DNA of 64,000 bases from Clavaria fumosa (GCA_951802425.1 OX637803.1:3224001-3288000); one strand, 5' to 3'. Numbered from the stretch's first letter, positions 46,250-57,530 are shown. The notes: generated by a model not told the origin, from the letters alone. A program made the numbers and translations.

Positions 46250-49200
46250 ATGAGCACAATGTCTCGCCGTTTCAAAAAGCTCGTGAATAGAGTTGAGACT
46301 CAGTCATTGGCTACTCCGACCGAGACGTCCACCATCAATCCTGCTGCCCCAATGCCCGAAGCCACAGAGCCAGTCAGTACACAACTATTATTTTCTTATC
46401 TAACATTAATCCTTTGGCCAAAGCGGGTTATTAGCCTTTGGTGTCTCGTTGATACCGATGCTACGCCATTCAAAGTCAAGCCGCCTGACAATGCCGATGT
46501 TATGGACTTGAAGGAGCTCATCAAGGAGAAGAAGAGACCCGAACTCGATCACCTTGCCGCCGATACGCTCACCCTCAGGAAGGTAAGCACATCGTGAATA
46601 GCAACATCAATCGCAGGGCTCATACTGTCTTTGCAGCTCAATCTCGATGTAGCAGAACCTATAGGTCCTGACAACACTTTGGCGACGCGCATACAGTCAC
46701 GCGGTACTGATATTTCCAAATTCACTGTGAGGCTGAGCAGTGAAATGAAACTATCGGCCATCCTTCCTCAACTTCCTCCGGAGGATTGTCTCCACATCAT
46801 CGTGCAGCTACCGACGGGTAAGTGCGGTGGTTGTGTTGTATGAGCAAAACTGACGATATTTTGCATGGCCACCCTCAATTGACATTGCTTCCCTCGCCGC
46901 CGCTCCGATGTTGGTTCGTCACCATGTCTACTTCCCCTCCTCTTCTTTTCCCCCTATACTTCATCCGCTTCTCGCTACCTCTTAATTTCCTCAATCACAA
47001 CAAATTTGCTATCACCCTGTCCTGTTCCCCACCCAATCTCTCTTGCATGACCCCTCCACTTTACTCGCTATCGCATTCGCCATTTGATCATCTCATGTCC
47101 TGCTATCTCATGCTCTCGTTCTTCCACCCCTCTCCCATTCTGATATTTCCTTTCTTTGTGCCCCGTCATATGTCATTCTCTTTTCGCTCACTGACATTCG
47201 TCTCGTGCCGCGCATCTGGCCCGTCATCATGGTCGTTTCTCGCTTCCGCCTTTATTTTCTGATCCCATTGCTACGTGTTGTACAGTTGCAGGTTAGTATC
47301 ATTTGATGGCGACGTTGATTGCGCTTTACTGACAGCATCTTTCGTGTCCTTGTATGCCAGACTCTCTTGCAATGTCACAGGATCCTGAATATGTCGAGAC
47401 TGCTGGGTTTTTCCCTTTCGTAACGTTCCAAGCGCTTAGACGGGGAGACTTTGGAGGTGTCGAGAACCTCCAAACCAATGAAATTGCCAAGTTGCAAGAT
47501 GCCGAGCCCCCTTATCTCACCATGTTCAAAATGAAGCTGAAGCAGAAGCGATTGATCCCGTCTGACTTTGTGAGAATCCTTGCATTTGCATTGGTTAGCA
47601 ACTAAACACCGTCATAGGATACTAGTTTTCTCCAAGGCAAACTTGGCGCAGAGTTTGATACGTATTTCGAAGCAAACCCCAGTCAACCCGATGACCATGC
47701 GGCGCACGATCGACAGGTCGGCGAGGTTGAATTTTATCACCATCACTTTTCGTTTTTAAACAAAGGGTGGGAAACGAGAGCGGACAAAGTTCATGAAGGC
47801 CATGCATACTTCGACCTTGCTCAGCTGGCATGGTACTTTGAGAGAAGTCTTGCTGGTGCAAAATGCGGATTGTTCGTGTTCCCCTTTTGACTTTTATTTC
47901 GCAAGCTGATGATGTCGCAGTGGTGCTGCCTGGCCGTTAACCCTTGTCGCTGAAGTCAAGCCTGAGGGCAAAAAGTATCGTTATACACCGAGAAGCGATT
48001 TTCATCTAGCCATCCATCGTATTCCATTGTTGGTTTCCGAAGTCCTATCGAACCCGAATCAAAGCGATCGGTATCGAATGCTTCTTCAGGCATCTTGTGC
48101 TGCCCGACTTGGGAACTCATTACGCCCTGAAGGCGCCGACCCTCTTATTGTCATGGCCCTCTATCTTGACAATGCCTTCCAGGTTGACCAATACTTGCTT
48201 TACCAGCCTGATCGATTGCGTCCCCAAGTAAGCATGAACCTCTACATGATCTCAGATTCTCAACTGCAATGCTAGGTTTTCTATGTTGTAAAAAGCTTTA
48301 GATTGGGCTTCCCGCTTCAGTTGTTTGAGTTCATATTTGAGCTCTACAACTTCGTCGGGATAGCCAGAGAGGCTTCGGGTCATTTACGAGAGGTTGAGTC
48401 CCTGATCTCGAAGCTCCAACGCGTCACACAAAATCAATATAAGACGGCGTTCACATCAAAGCGGAGGAGAGACACAGCATCTCAGCGCGAGGAAAGTCAG
48501 GGACGAGGGTCACGTCGCACGCTTCAGCATACAGAGGAGATCTACGACGCTCGCGAGGTTGTCAGCACACTTGCTAATGCAGGTTACGAACTACAGTCCA
48601 ACCGCACTGACAATAACTGGGAACCATTAAACCAGGTGTGTCACCAGAAGTTTCTTTTCTGATAACAATGCTGATGGGGCTTGGGGGCCTGCAAGCTGCC
48701 TCCTGCAATGCGCTATGCCAGCCACTTGGGGAAGATGGCTGTTGTTGTAAAATTGCTCCGTCATGGTTCCAACGAGCTCCACATTCTCCAGTACCTCCAC
48801 TCGTTCAAATCCCCGTCTAACCACACCGTTCCTCTACTTGACTCATTCCAATTTGAATCGGGATGCCTCCTTATGTTTCCTGAAGGAAACCGTCTTGACA
48901 TCGGGCTCGACCTCGGCGACTTCGGCAACTCAGTCACGGATCTCATGCATCAGTTTGTGGAAGGTGTCGCATTTCTTCACCAACATGGTGTTGCCCACCT
49001 TGATATCAAGCCACAGAATGTGGTTGTCGGCCGAGGCCGCCAGTTGTGGCTCATTGACTTCGACATTTCTGTCTGCATTCAATCTGACAGTTCAACAATT
49101 GATTGGTGGTGTGGCACGCCGGGTTGGATGGCGCCCGAGATTGGCAAGAGGAATGGGTCAAGGCAACAATACAACCCCATCCATGCTGATCTATGGTCAT

Positions 49201-49406
49201 GTGGCCTGGTGCTACGCTACCTCACAACACGCAACCGAGCTGGAGGGCATGACAAGTTTGCGAGATTGGCAATGCAACTCTTGAACAAGGACCCTAGTTG
49301 TCGGCCCGCCCTCACACCCTGGTTGGAGACCTCAAACAAATCTCGGGGAACGAAGCGAAAATTCGTCCTCAAGGAGATGGAAGTACCTTTGCAAGTATTA
49401 TGTTAA
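46250..49406 (+). CDS. Crinkler-header protein with C-terminal kinase domain
   Basis: Apparently intact. Proposed exons: 46250-46372, 46424-46582, 46637-46817, 47361-47569, 47618-47871, 47921-48227, 48276-48635, 48696-49406 (2304 nt, 767 residues). Introns are 48-60 nt except intron 3 (543 nt); intron 1 keeps frame if retained. No signal peptide. Residues about 44-154: Crinkler (CRN)-type ubiquitin-like header (SLWCLVDTDATPF, DLKELIKEKK, CLHIIVQLP). Middle region holds WPLTLVAEVK (E320, K322), which could be part of a nuclease-like fold; basic KRRR near 474. Residues 532-767: kinase with VVVK (K550), E558, HLDIKPQN (D634), DFD (652-654), GTPGW and APE (677-679). CRN proteins are known as secreted or intracellular effectors acting in the nucleus; its role here is inferred. 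Acceptor of intron 1 and use of the first ATG are the least certain points. Confidence 0.82.
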
Positions 49407-49828
49407 GCGTCAATGCTATTGGCTGTGGCTCTCATTATTATGAATGTTACTGCTGTTCTTTGTCACCCTTGCATTGCACCTTCTTGTAGTATCAAACAAA
49501 CAAAAAATTGGCAGCCTGAATATGATTATCTTACATTTTCAAAATGTGATGTGATATTGTTCTGCTGATGTGTACAAATGATTTGGCAATTCATTACTAA
49601 GAATACAAAATGCCAGAGATTCTGGGATTTCATGTCCACCTACAAATAGTGCTCAGTCTCATTGTCAGTGTGATCACCACCACTGTTGTGATGCTAGCCT
49701 GCATTTTTGTTTCTGCTTACATCAGTAGCATCTGCTGTGCTCCTGCTCTGCATGTCATTGTTGTTGTTCTCAGTAGGCATCCCTCTATATACACTTGGAG
49801 ACTCTCAACATAGTGGAATGGGTTGGAG
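49407..49828. other. 3' flank of the kinase gene; no gene
   Basis: AT-rich; CAAACAAACAAAAAATT near 49494 and AATACAAAATG near 49601 could lie in the 3' UTR or terminator area. No clear reading frame. Confidence 0.4.
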
Positions 49829-50262
49829 AAAAGGCTCTCATTGACTCAGGTTATACCAACTGCTTCATGGACCTTGGTGTGTTTCATTACTCTCCTTCAT
49901 TATCTACACAATGTAGCTAGGGTGAAACTCTTGTTACATAGTCATGTATCAGTAAATAGGATAAAGACAAAACAGGAGCAGGATTGAGCCAGAGAACATC
50001 ATGGAAGGCTGTGGAAGCAATCAAAAACCTTGCCAACCAGGGTAGCCTAAAACAAGGAGCTTCAGAAGCACATGAGTTCTTTGCAAAGTTCAAAATGTTA
50101 ATGCACAGAGCAGACTTAGGCCTGCAAGCAGACTCTGGCTTCTCACTCAAACACACCACCAGTCAGCTGCATATGCACTTCAAATCCTTTCATGACATGT
50201 CTCTAGTAGCATATATGATCCAAGAATCACCCATAACTATAACTATGTATACAATTATTTAA
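49829..50262 (+). pseudogene. Small Gypsy protease and gag-like remnants
   Basis: Near 49829-49870 a frame reads KALIDSGYTNCFMD, the retropepsin-like active site of Gypsy elements, ending at a stop by 49920. Separately, 49984-50262 reads AIKNLANQGSLKQGASEAHEFFAKFKMLM, resembling the helical part of Gypsy capsid domains, but no knuckle follows. The order protease then gag means they are rearranged pieces. Confidence 0.45.
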
Positions 50263-50404
50263 ATGGGTTGTGACACATGACAGGTGATAGATAGGGACTT
50301 GTGTTGAGGGTAGAGTGACTTGATGACTGCAGACTCTGCAGGTCAGAGATGACTGGTAACAGGTGGGGGCATAGACTGGGAGGACTTGGCAGTTGTCACA
50401 ATAA

Positions 50405-50545
50405 AAGTGAGCAATGCCTGTGGTGTAAGTAGGATGGGCAGGGTGGACAGTGTGAGTGGAGTGATTGGGTGGCATGAGCAAGGTGAGTGAGTCAGAAGTG
50501 AGACAGGCAGAGTGCAAGTGAGGTAAGCCAGGTGGCATTGTGCCA
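50405..50545 (+). repeat. Diverged copy of the 32575-32686 arm
   Basis: GTGGTGTAAGTAGGATGG..AGGGTGGACAGTGTGAGTGGAGTGA is shared with both arms of the perfect inverted repeat at 32575-32869, then GTGAGGTAAGCCAGGTGGCA resembles 32709-32730. A dispersed repeat family. Confidence 0.65.
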
Positions 50546-51113
50546 ATGAGGTGTATGTGTTTAGTGTGTTACTAATTCTCCTTACCATGCAATGACATTG
50601 AATGTTAAGAGGGATCCAGTGCATAATAGCCTTAGTGGCATCAGGGCATTGAGGAAGGGACATACACAAGCCCCAAAGGTATATGGCACTAGGTCATACT
50701 GTAAGTCCAAGTCAGTCTATCACATGACTCTGCTTGGGAGTCATCAGGGCATTGAGAAAGGAGACTTCTCTGCATTGGTGATCTGAATTGTGGCAGACTA
50801 CATGTTTGGCAATGGGAAAGCAAAACAGAGTGTCTAAAACTTGGGATACAGAGTTTATCCCAATGTCCCACCTTGTCCTGCCTTCCTTATTGGGTGTCCT
50901 GCCTTGTCCCACCTTCCTTCTTTAGTAATCCCCCTATGAGAGTGTGATTAGTGCCAACCTACAAGTGGGAGAGAGCTCCTTCAGGACCCTGAGTTCATTG
51001 GTGGTTGGGTCATGAGACCCCACAGGCCTTGCTGTGCTGGTGGCCATGGTGGGCAAGGGCTTCATTGTCAGTGGTCAGGTATTGGAATTGCAGAATCACA
51101 TCAAGAGGGTTGG

Positions 51114-51533
51114 CTAATCAATGTCCTGGTTGTGTTTCCGAAGCCACAACAGTCCAAGTATGACCTTCACATCCAAATGGAGTTGGGTAATGTAGAAACA
51201 TTTGGTATGCATCTTATCATCCTCAAAGTGGAATTGTTGGTTGATCACCTGGGTGATCAGTCTGGTGATGGACCCATTAAATAGTCTAAGTTGGATAGGG
51301 TTGGTTAGTGTTGAATGGAATTTCAGAGGTGTGAAGTCAGGTGAAACAAAACATTCAGTAGCTCCACAATCTACAGTCACAGGTACAGGGGTATCACTAA
51401 TTTGTGGAACAACAATGGAGAGTAAAAAGGCAGCAGAAGAAATAGATGATAGAACAGCATATAGAGGGAGTTCATCTGGAATACTGGTATTGGTATCTAC
51501 TACAGTATTGCAACTCAAGAGTCTCCCTACCAC
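51114..51533 (-). pseudogene. Gypsy protease fragment (minus strand)
   Basis: About 140 codons. The active site reads VTVDCGATECFVSPDF (Cys replacing Ser of DSG), followed by strand-rich sequence and the flap-end motif KVILGLLWLRKHNQDID, which in complete elements leads into the linker to RT. No gag or RT is joined to it. Lies between repeats of different origin. Confidence 0.75.
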
Positions 51534-52145
51534 TCTGATGTTGTGGGGCAGCCCTGATCATGATCGGGCCTCAATCAGGCAATCGAGGACTGACAGGTTG
51601 GCTCAATTCCCATGTAGGAATGGGCAGTGATCAGTGCTGATGGCTGATGCTGCTGCATTGCCAAATATGGACTGCTCATCCTTATGAGCAGACTGTGTGC
51701 CCATGACCTTTGTGTACTAGATAAAGCTAGTGCACTTGTTTATGACTAGTCTGGGGAAGATAAGAGGGAACAAAGGAGGTATAGATGGAAAAATGACACA
51801 ATCAAGACCAGGAACATTGCAGAAAGTCATGGAATGTTGTAGAAGCGATCGGGGGCGATCGTGGGGTCCTTCCCCACAATCCCCAACAACTGGGACTCAA
51901 GAAATGAGTCATCATGACTCATTTTGATTATTTTTAGAATATGTAGAACCTTTGAGAAGGAATATCTCAGTGAAGACATGAGATAAAATTATGATCTTAC
52001 CTGATATGTAAGGCCACTGAATTCTCCTTAATTTAGAGTCTTTAAGCAGTATATTAGGATTACTAGTTAAGGAGCCATGTTGAAACCTTCCAAATGTAGT
52101 AGATATGTAAATTTGAGTATAAATAGCCAATGGAACTTCGCGTTC
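51527..52145 (+). mobile_element. Partial Gypsy-type LTR (LTR C)
   Basis: Aligns with LTR A from about 1665 to 2370: GTTGTGGGGCAG, hairpin GTGGGGTCCTTCCCCAC (about 51863-51883), exact TGAGTCA-TCA-TGACTCA (51905-51921) and TATAAATA (52118-52125). The first about 460 bp of the LTR is missing and sequence diverges from LTR A after 52145. Confidence 0.7.
51905..51921 (+). promoter_or_regulatory. Paired TGASTCA sites in LTR C
   Basis: TGAGTCA-TCA-TGACTCA, the best-preserved copy of the inverted bZIP-type pair in this LTR family. Confidence 0.55.
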
Positions 52146-52509
52146 TAGGCATCATTACCTACCCATACATTGATTGCACTATCCTCTAAGAGGACTAAGT
52201 CTGAGTCTAGCTCCCCACAGAGCTAAGGACATATTTAGCTAAACTAAGGACTGGGTCTAGTTAAGTTAAATGTAGTATCTGCTGACTAAGGACTTAGTCT
52301 AGTCAAGTGATCTGGGTACCCAAAGGTACCCAGGCTTCGGATGAGCTGCCCTGTGCCGGCTCCCCTCAGTGTGGTAAGTATTGACTGACAAAGACACTGA
52401 TAGCAACATCCCAGAACTTGTGGAGGACAATTCCTGAACTTCTAAACTTATCATTGTACACAGCTCAGGCATCTTCTATCACCACGTCTGCTGGTGTGGG
52501 TGTGTAGGC
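52146..52509 (+). other. LTR-like downstream region; no gene
   Basis: Short repeated words CTAAGGACT.GTCTAGT (52215-52310) and GGGTACCCAAAGGTACCCAGG; resembles the U5-side of the Gypsy-1 LTR only in short phrases. Confidence 0.35.
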
Positions 52510-54183
52510 GCTAGTCCACCACATCTACAGCTCTTCAAGAGGGGTCTTTTTCCAGCCAGCCTTGCTGCACCAAAAACTGCCTTCACATTTGATGTCCTCA
52601 ACCACTTTTACATGGATTCCATAGAATGCAAAATGGCAGCAATGAGTTTTTGTCAAAAGTTGCAATGTTTTACAGACAATGCACTCCCTGGAAAGGTTCC
52701 TGTAAGTAACAGTGCCACTTCACCTAGCACATGAATTGTTGAAAAAATACCACAGAATCAATACAGAGAACTGCTTCGTGTCTCTTGGCAGTGGAGGAAT
52801 CTCTTAGCATTGAAGAGGTTTGGCTTTGGACATGATGGTAGACACCCCCAAAATGGGGACCTTGCACTATTCTGTCCTGCTTGTCCTCAGCCTGGGATTA
52901 ATTTGCCAGCAGGAGGGGACAATAATTGGTGAGCATTGGACAGTTTCTTTTTGAAAACATTTGTATGGGCTGAAGCTGTTTACAATATTCTTCATCTGGG
53001 CCAAGACATGGTTTCTCGGCTTGGCCCAGTGCCACTTGGGACAGAACAAGCATCCTGGCCAAATGACTAATTATCTTGGCTTGGCCCAGTGCCACTTCAG
53101 CCAGAGCAATCATCCTGGCCAGGAGCAATTGATGGCTAAACTTGGCTTGGCCTGTTGTTCCACGGCCGGAGCACAGGCCAAGCATGTGTTTGAATTTGGC
53201 ATAAGTCATATAATTGACAATCATTCAACAGGCTTTCGCTCACTCGCTCACTTGTGGTGGATGGAAACTTCCATGCTGATCACATTTGAATGAAGAAGCC
53301 CAGCGATGACATCTGGCTAACAGATGGGTTAGGCTATATGGTCGCCAAAGATCCATATCAAAAACACCTCCAGGCAGCAACAGACATATCTGAGGCATGA
53401 AATCTCATCTCAGTCCTGGCTTGCCAAATTAACAAGTGTCCCTCAGAAATCAACATGTCATAATTATAAGGCGAACAACAAGCCATCATCCACTCAAAAG
53501 GATCTTGAGTCCACTGGAATAGGGGCTTGTGCTTGTTCAAGGCATGGTTGCTTTGTTCCTCACAGTGTCGTGGATTTTCAAAAGGGAGAGAAGTATACAG
53601 TCCATCCAATCACCTTCTATGGATTCTAATGGTGATGTTCATTAGGCATGTGAACATGGACTACAGCATATGCCAAGCACTTCAATACCGAACAGATGGT
53701 CTCTGACATGCCTTGGTTATCTATGACATTGCCTGTCAATTTTTTCGAAATTTCTCCACATGTGTGGAGCACAACAACTTATTGACACTAGGAGAATGGC
53801 AGGAGTTTATCCCAGCCATTGGCAAGTGGCATCTCAGTGCTCATATCCCCAGCTGTTTTGCAAGGTACAGCTTGAATTTCATTGAAGGCACTGGTCAACA
53901 AGATGGTGAAATCCTAGAGACTTTATGGGCAGAATTTAACAAAATCTCAACAAGTGCAAGAGCAATGAGCAAGGCTCATCGTGCAGAGGTGTATGATGAC
54001 CATATGCAAGATTCAAACTGGAAGAAACTTGTTGGTATGAGTATGTGATAGTTGACCCATTTCTGCATGAAAAGATTGAACTGACAAGGGTTCAGCCACT
54101 GCACTACAGAAAAAGCTCAGCATGGCCCTATCACAACATAAAGAGACCAAAGAGGCCTATGAAAGTTTGACAACATCACTACC
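52510..54183 (+). pseudogene. KDZ-type transposase pseudogene
   Basis: Frames with stops and shifts reconstruct the order of a basidiomycete KDZ (Kyakuja/Dileera/Zisupton) transposase: KTAFTFDVLNHFYMDSIECK; a consensus 54-nt intron 52702-52755 (GTAAGT...CAG); LRVSRQWRNLLALKRFGFGH; ALFCPACPQPGINLP; VVDGNFHADH (first Asp, about 53258); a Cys/His segment with CFVPHSVVDFQKGE; VIYDIACQFF (second Asp, about 53725); and DGEILETLWAEFN (catalytic Glu region, about 53902-53940). Ends in a coiled-coil-like SQHKETKEAYESLTTSLP, cut at 54183 by an LTR starting TGTTATGACC. Many stops, no terminal repeats identified. Confidence 0.8.
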
Positions 54184-54923
54184 TGTTATGACCCCATCTG
54201 CTTGCATAAGCATGATCCCCGCTCCAGACTCCAGGCTCCGTACCAACTCTGATCCACTCTGCCATAACTCCATGGGCTCTGCTCCACACCTTCATCAGAC
54301 TTTACTCTGCCAACCTTCAGACTGTTTGGACTTTGTTCTAGAACCTTCTCCCTCCTTCCCCTCATTCTGTTTACCATTGAGAGGATACCCTTGACCCATG
54401 GGAGTCGCTTTTTTGTTGTTGTTTCTTTGTTCCATGAAAATTGCACAGGCACATGTGGTGAAACTCTCCTAGTAATTTGATATGTACATTGTTTCACATT
54501 ACTCCTATACTCTGTCCTTGCAGTATAAGTTTCCACCTGTATCTCCCTGCTCCTCAGTTCAAATATTAACATCTCTTGATCCTAAATATCTCTGAGCTTT
54601 CGTCCTCATCATCCTTGACATTCTCCACATCATCTGACCAACTCCGAGCAACTCCGGCAGACTCCAATCAACTTCAGAGTTTCGACTTATGTTCTGATTC
54701 TCTCTTGGGTATTGTTTCTGTTTGATAAATAGGGACAAGTATATACGTGGTGGCACAACACATATGTTGAGGCCGCAGTCCCATAAGTCTTCTTCCTCAT
54801 GTTTATTTCTCCATTCCTCCAATAATACATCTCTGTTCCGCTATGCTAATCCTTTCGCTGCTAACCTTGTTAGGACCATGACAGTATATTTGAACTTCAA
54901 ACCTCGTATATACACACTTAACA
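54184..54923 (+). repeat. Presumed 5' LTR and leader of Gypsy-3
   Basis: Opens TGTTATGACCCC exactly where the KDZ frame breaks and leads, after about 740 bp without coding, into a Gag ATG at 54924. Contains pyrimidine-rich DNA and a GTATATACG at about 54738. The right LTR border and target duplication cannot be fixed because no second LTR is in the window. Confidence 0.5.
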
Positions 54924-56372
54924 ATGCCTACTACACGATCCGGTGCTCGACTTCCACCTCCTGTTGCTGACGATGTCGACATTCCAGAACTGGCCAACAA
55001 TACTCCGACTCTGAGTGTGTCCAGACCCCCGGACCATGATGAAGAGTCAGACCCCTCAGTCACTGATGACGACGATGAGCTAAATAAACCTCCAACACCT
55101 CGAGCCGAATGCAAACTAACTCCGGTGCATCGCCTTCAGAAGATTATTGACACCAACAAGTGCCTGGAGATGGTTAAACCACATGACCCCAATACCCTTC
55201 GATGGCTCAGATGCTAAGAAGTTGAAAAGCTTCTTGGTCCAATGCCAATTGAACTTCCTTGATTGCCCTAGAGCGTTCAAGTCCAATTCTCATAAGATAT
55301 GCTATGTCCTTTCCTTTCTCCATGGCTTCGCCCTGGAATGGTTTGAACTGATGATCCTGGATGGCAAAGGCCATCCGGTCCTTTCAAACTATAAGATGTT
55401 CATTGCTCAACTTACAGAGAACTTTGGTCCATACGACACGATCCGCAAGGCGGAGTTTGAACTCGAATGCCTCTGGATGTGCGAGGACCAGAGGTTGATG
55501 AAATACACCATTTCATTCAACAGATTCGCATCCATTGTCCATTGGGACGAGTATGCGTTGCAGTGGCAGTTCTACAAAGGACTTGCCAGCTGCATCAAGG
55601 ATGAACTGGCCTGCATTAACCCCATGGACTCCATGAGCAAGCCAGTGCAATCGATGGCTGTTATTGGGCTTGGCAGCAGGAGATCTCTCAGGACTCCATT
55701 AAAGCTCCAACGCCTAACAACACCATTAAAAAGGAGACTTTGGATAGTTCCAAGTCCCCAAACACTTCCGGCGCTAATACCAAGTCTGAGAAACCATTGG
55801 AAAAGCATCTGGTAAACTCCAGTTTGACTTCCAGGAACTCCATTCCAAAGGTCACTGAGGGCTCTGCTAACTCCAGTAGCTCCAGCGATACAAAGAAGGC
55901 TCATCTGGGTCAGGATGGAAAACTGACTCCAGAGGAATGCCAACAGCATTTCGATAATAATCTGTGCCTATTCTGTGGAATAGCAGGCCACAAAGCCAAC
56001 AAGTGTCATAAGTGGACCTTGTGGGTCAGTGCCAGTGCTGCACAAATCACCTCTGATGGAGATGACTCCATGCCAAAAAAAGATTGAGCAGCCCAGAGAG
56101 CACAGTACGACTCTCTGGCTGCTCCAACTCCAATCATACTAAACCTATACTCGATACCCTTTCCTTTCATCGTTCTCTTTTGCTTCTTGCCTCCTCGCCT
56201 TCTATTTCTTCCCTGTTCAAAGCAATGATAGACTCCGGCACTGAACTTTGTTTCATTGATGCCAAATTTGCCTCTTGTTTCTGTCTTCCAAAAACTCTGG
56301 TGACCCCTTGGGAGGTCATTTTTATTAATGGGACCACCTCTGTATGGGTTACCAAAGCAGTCTGGTTATCCA
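54924..56372 (+). pseudogene. Gypsy-3 Gag and protease start
   Basis: ATG 54924 (MPTTRSGARLPPPVADD), acidic N-terminus, frameshift near 55195 into the capsid-like domain (KKLKSFLVQCQLNFLDC, LSFLHGFALEWFEL, FNRFASIVHW). A second shift near 55665 leads to a Ser/Lys-rich spacer, then a zinc knuckle CLFCGIAGHKANKC (about 55970-56011) and a stop at 56085-56087. In another frame a protease site MIDSGTELCFIDAKF (about 56227-56271) follows. The frame is lost at about 56372, where LINE sequence begins. RT and later domains are absent. Confidence 0.83.
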
Positions 56373-57072
56373 TGACTAATGAAGCAGCAGCAGACTGGCT
56401 GCGATGAGAGGATGTCAGGAAAGCCTTCACAGACCACTATGGGACACCAGTCAAAGTAAGAGGACAGGGATATGGCATGATATGCGAGTACGTGCCAATC
56501 TCATTTGACCCTAACACTAGCACCACAACTGTGGAGATTGTCAATGAGCTCCCAGCAGGAGCAATCTCGGAAGCCAGATACCTAAAGGACCCCAAGAAAT
56601 GTGCCCCGAACCAACAGACAGCTTTCGTCCTGCTCACCTTCAGAACGGCAAGACAGGCCAATAAGGCATTAAGGGAGGGCCTAATCATCGAGGGTAAGAA
56701 GGTCTTCAGCTGCAAGGACATCCAGGAAGCAAGATGGTGCCTCAAATGCCAAGGCTACACACACAGACACCTGGCCGCAAACTGCCCCCAGATTCATGAC
56801 ACATGCACCATATGTGGGAAGATGCACAGAACCTCAGAGTGCCCAATGGAAGACCCCAGGAGGTTCTGCGCAAACTGCAAGAAAGACAGGCACATGGCTA
56901 GCAACAGGAACTGTCTGGTTTTCAAAGCTGAGTGCAACAAACTCAACCAACACTTCCCAGAGAACAAGTATAGATACTACCCGGTCATCGATGACCCCAC
57001 TACATGGGAACTAGCCCAACCGAAAGACGACGTGACTCTAACACCCCCCCAAGCTGCGACCAACAGATGATA
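56373..57072 (+). pseudogene. LINE ORF1 (Gag-like) fragment with three zinc knuckles
   Basis: Starts near WLRxEDVRKAFTDHYG (TGA at 56405-56407 within it), then a compact domain (YGMICEYVPISFDPN, AFVLLTFRTARQANKAL) like the RRM-type domain of fungal LINE ORF1 proteins. Cys/His knuckles follow: CLKCQGYTHRHLAANC, CTICGKMHRTSEC and CANCKKDRHMASNRNC, separated by about 8-12 residues. Stop at 57070-57072. Three successive knuckles after ARWCLKC are typical of Tad-like LINE ORF1. No endonuclease or RT follows. Confidence 0.8.
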
Positions 57073-57207
57073 CTTCACCCAACCCACACCACCCACATGC
57101 ATACAACTGCAACTGCAACTGCAAACACAACATCGGAACACCCACCAAAGCAACCGGATGCATCTACAACTGCCAAGAACTGCCTCACTTGCCAAGAACA
57201 CCTCACC

Positions 57208-57517
57208 TATCAGACTGGGTCTCACACAACTTAAGGGTAAGGTCATGATGACAATACTAAGATAAGGGGAAAAAGGTACAAATAGTGAAAAGTGAAATTA
57301 TATATAGCAAACTTGCTGAAACTTTCCCACACACGGACCTTGGGTCATGTGATTTTTCCACGCCCTCCTCTCCTTTCTGTTTGTACATGTTTGTAGCCAC
57401 TGTCTGACAGTGACCCCCTGCATCCGGCCATGAGGTCATGTGACCTTTTCCCATGCTCTCCTCCTCTTGTTTTTCCACAACTGCTCTTTTAGGATGCTTA
57501 TGTAAGCGATCCTAACA
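57208..57517 (-). repeat. 3' LTR of Gypsy-4 (about 310 bp)
   Basis: On the minus strand starts TGTTAGGATCGC at 57517, directly after the polypurine tract, and ends at 57208 where similarity with 25488-25668 also ends (TATCAGACTGGG on the plus strand). Confidence 0.65.
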
Positions 57518-57530
57518 TCACCCCCCTCTT
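57518..57530 (-). promoter_or_regulatory. Polypurine tract of Gypsy-4
   Basis: Minus strand AAGAGGGGGGTGA between the Pol stop codon and the LTR start; it overlaps the TAA stop (57529-57531). Confidence 0.65.

Noticed and set aside
46858..47262. Open frame of 146 codons within the kinase gene
   Set aside because: Lies wholly within the proposed intron 3, rich in Ser, Pro and Leu from C/T-rich DNA, and would break the exon 3-exon 4 reading.
54186..54572. Minus-strand frame of 128 codons
   Set aside because: Falls in the presumed Gypsy-3 LTR and has no recognisable domain.
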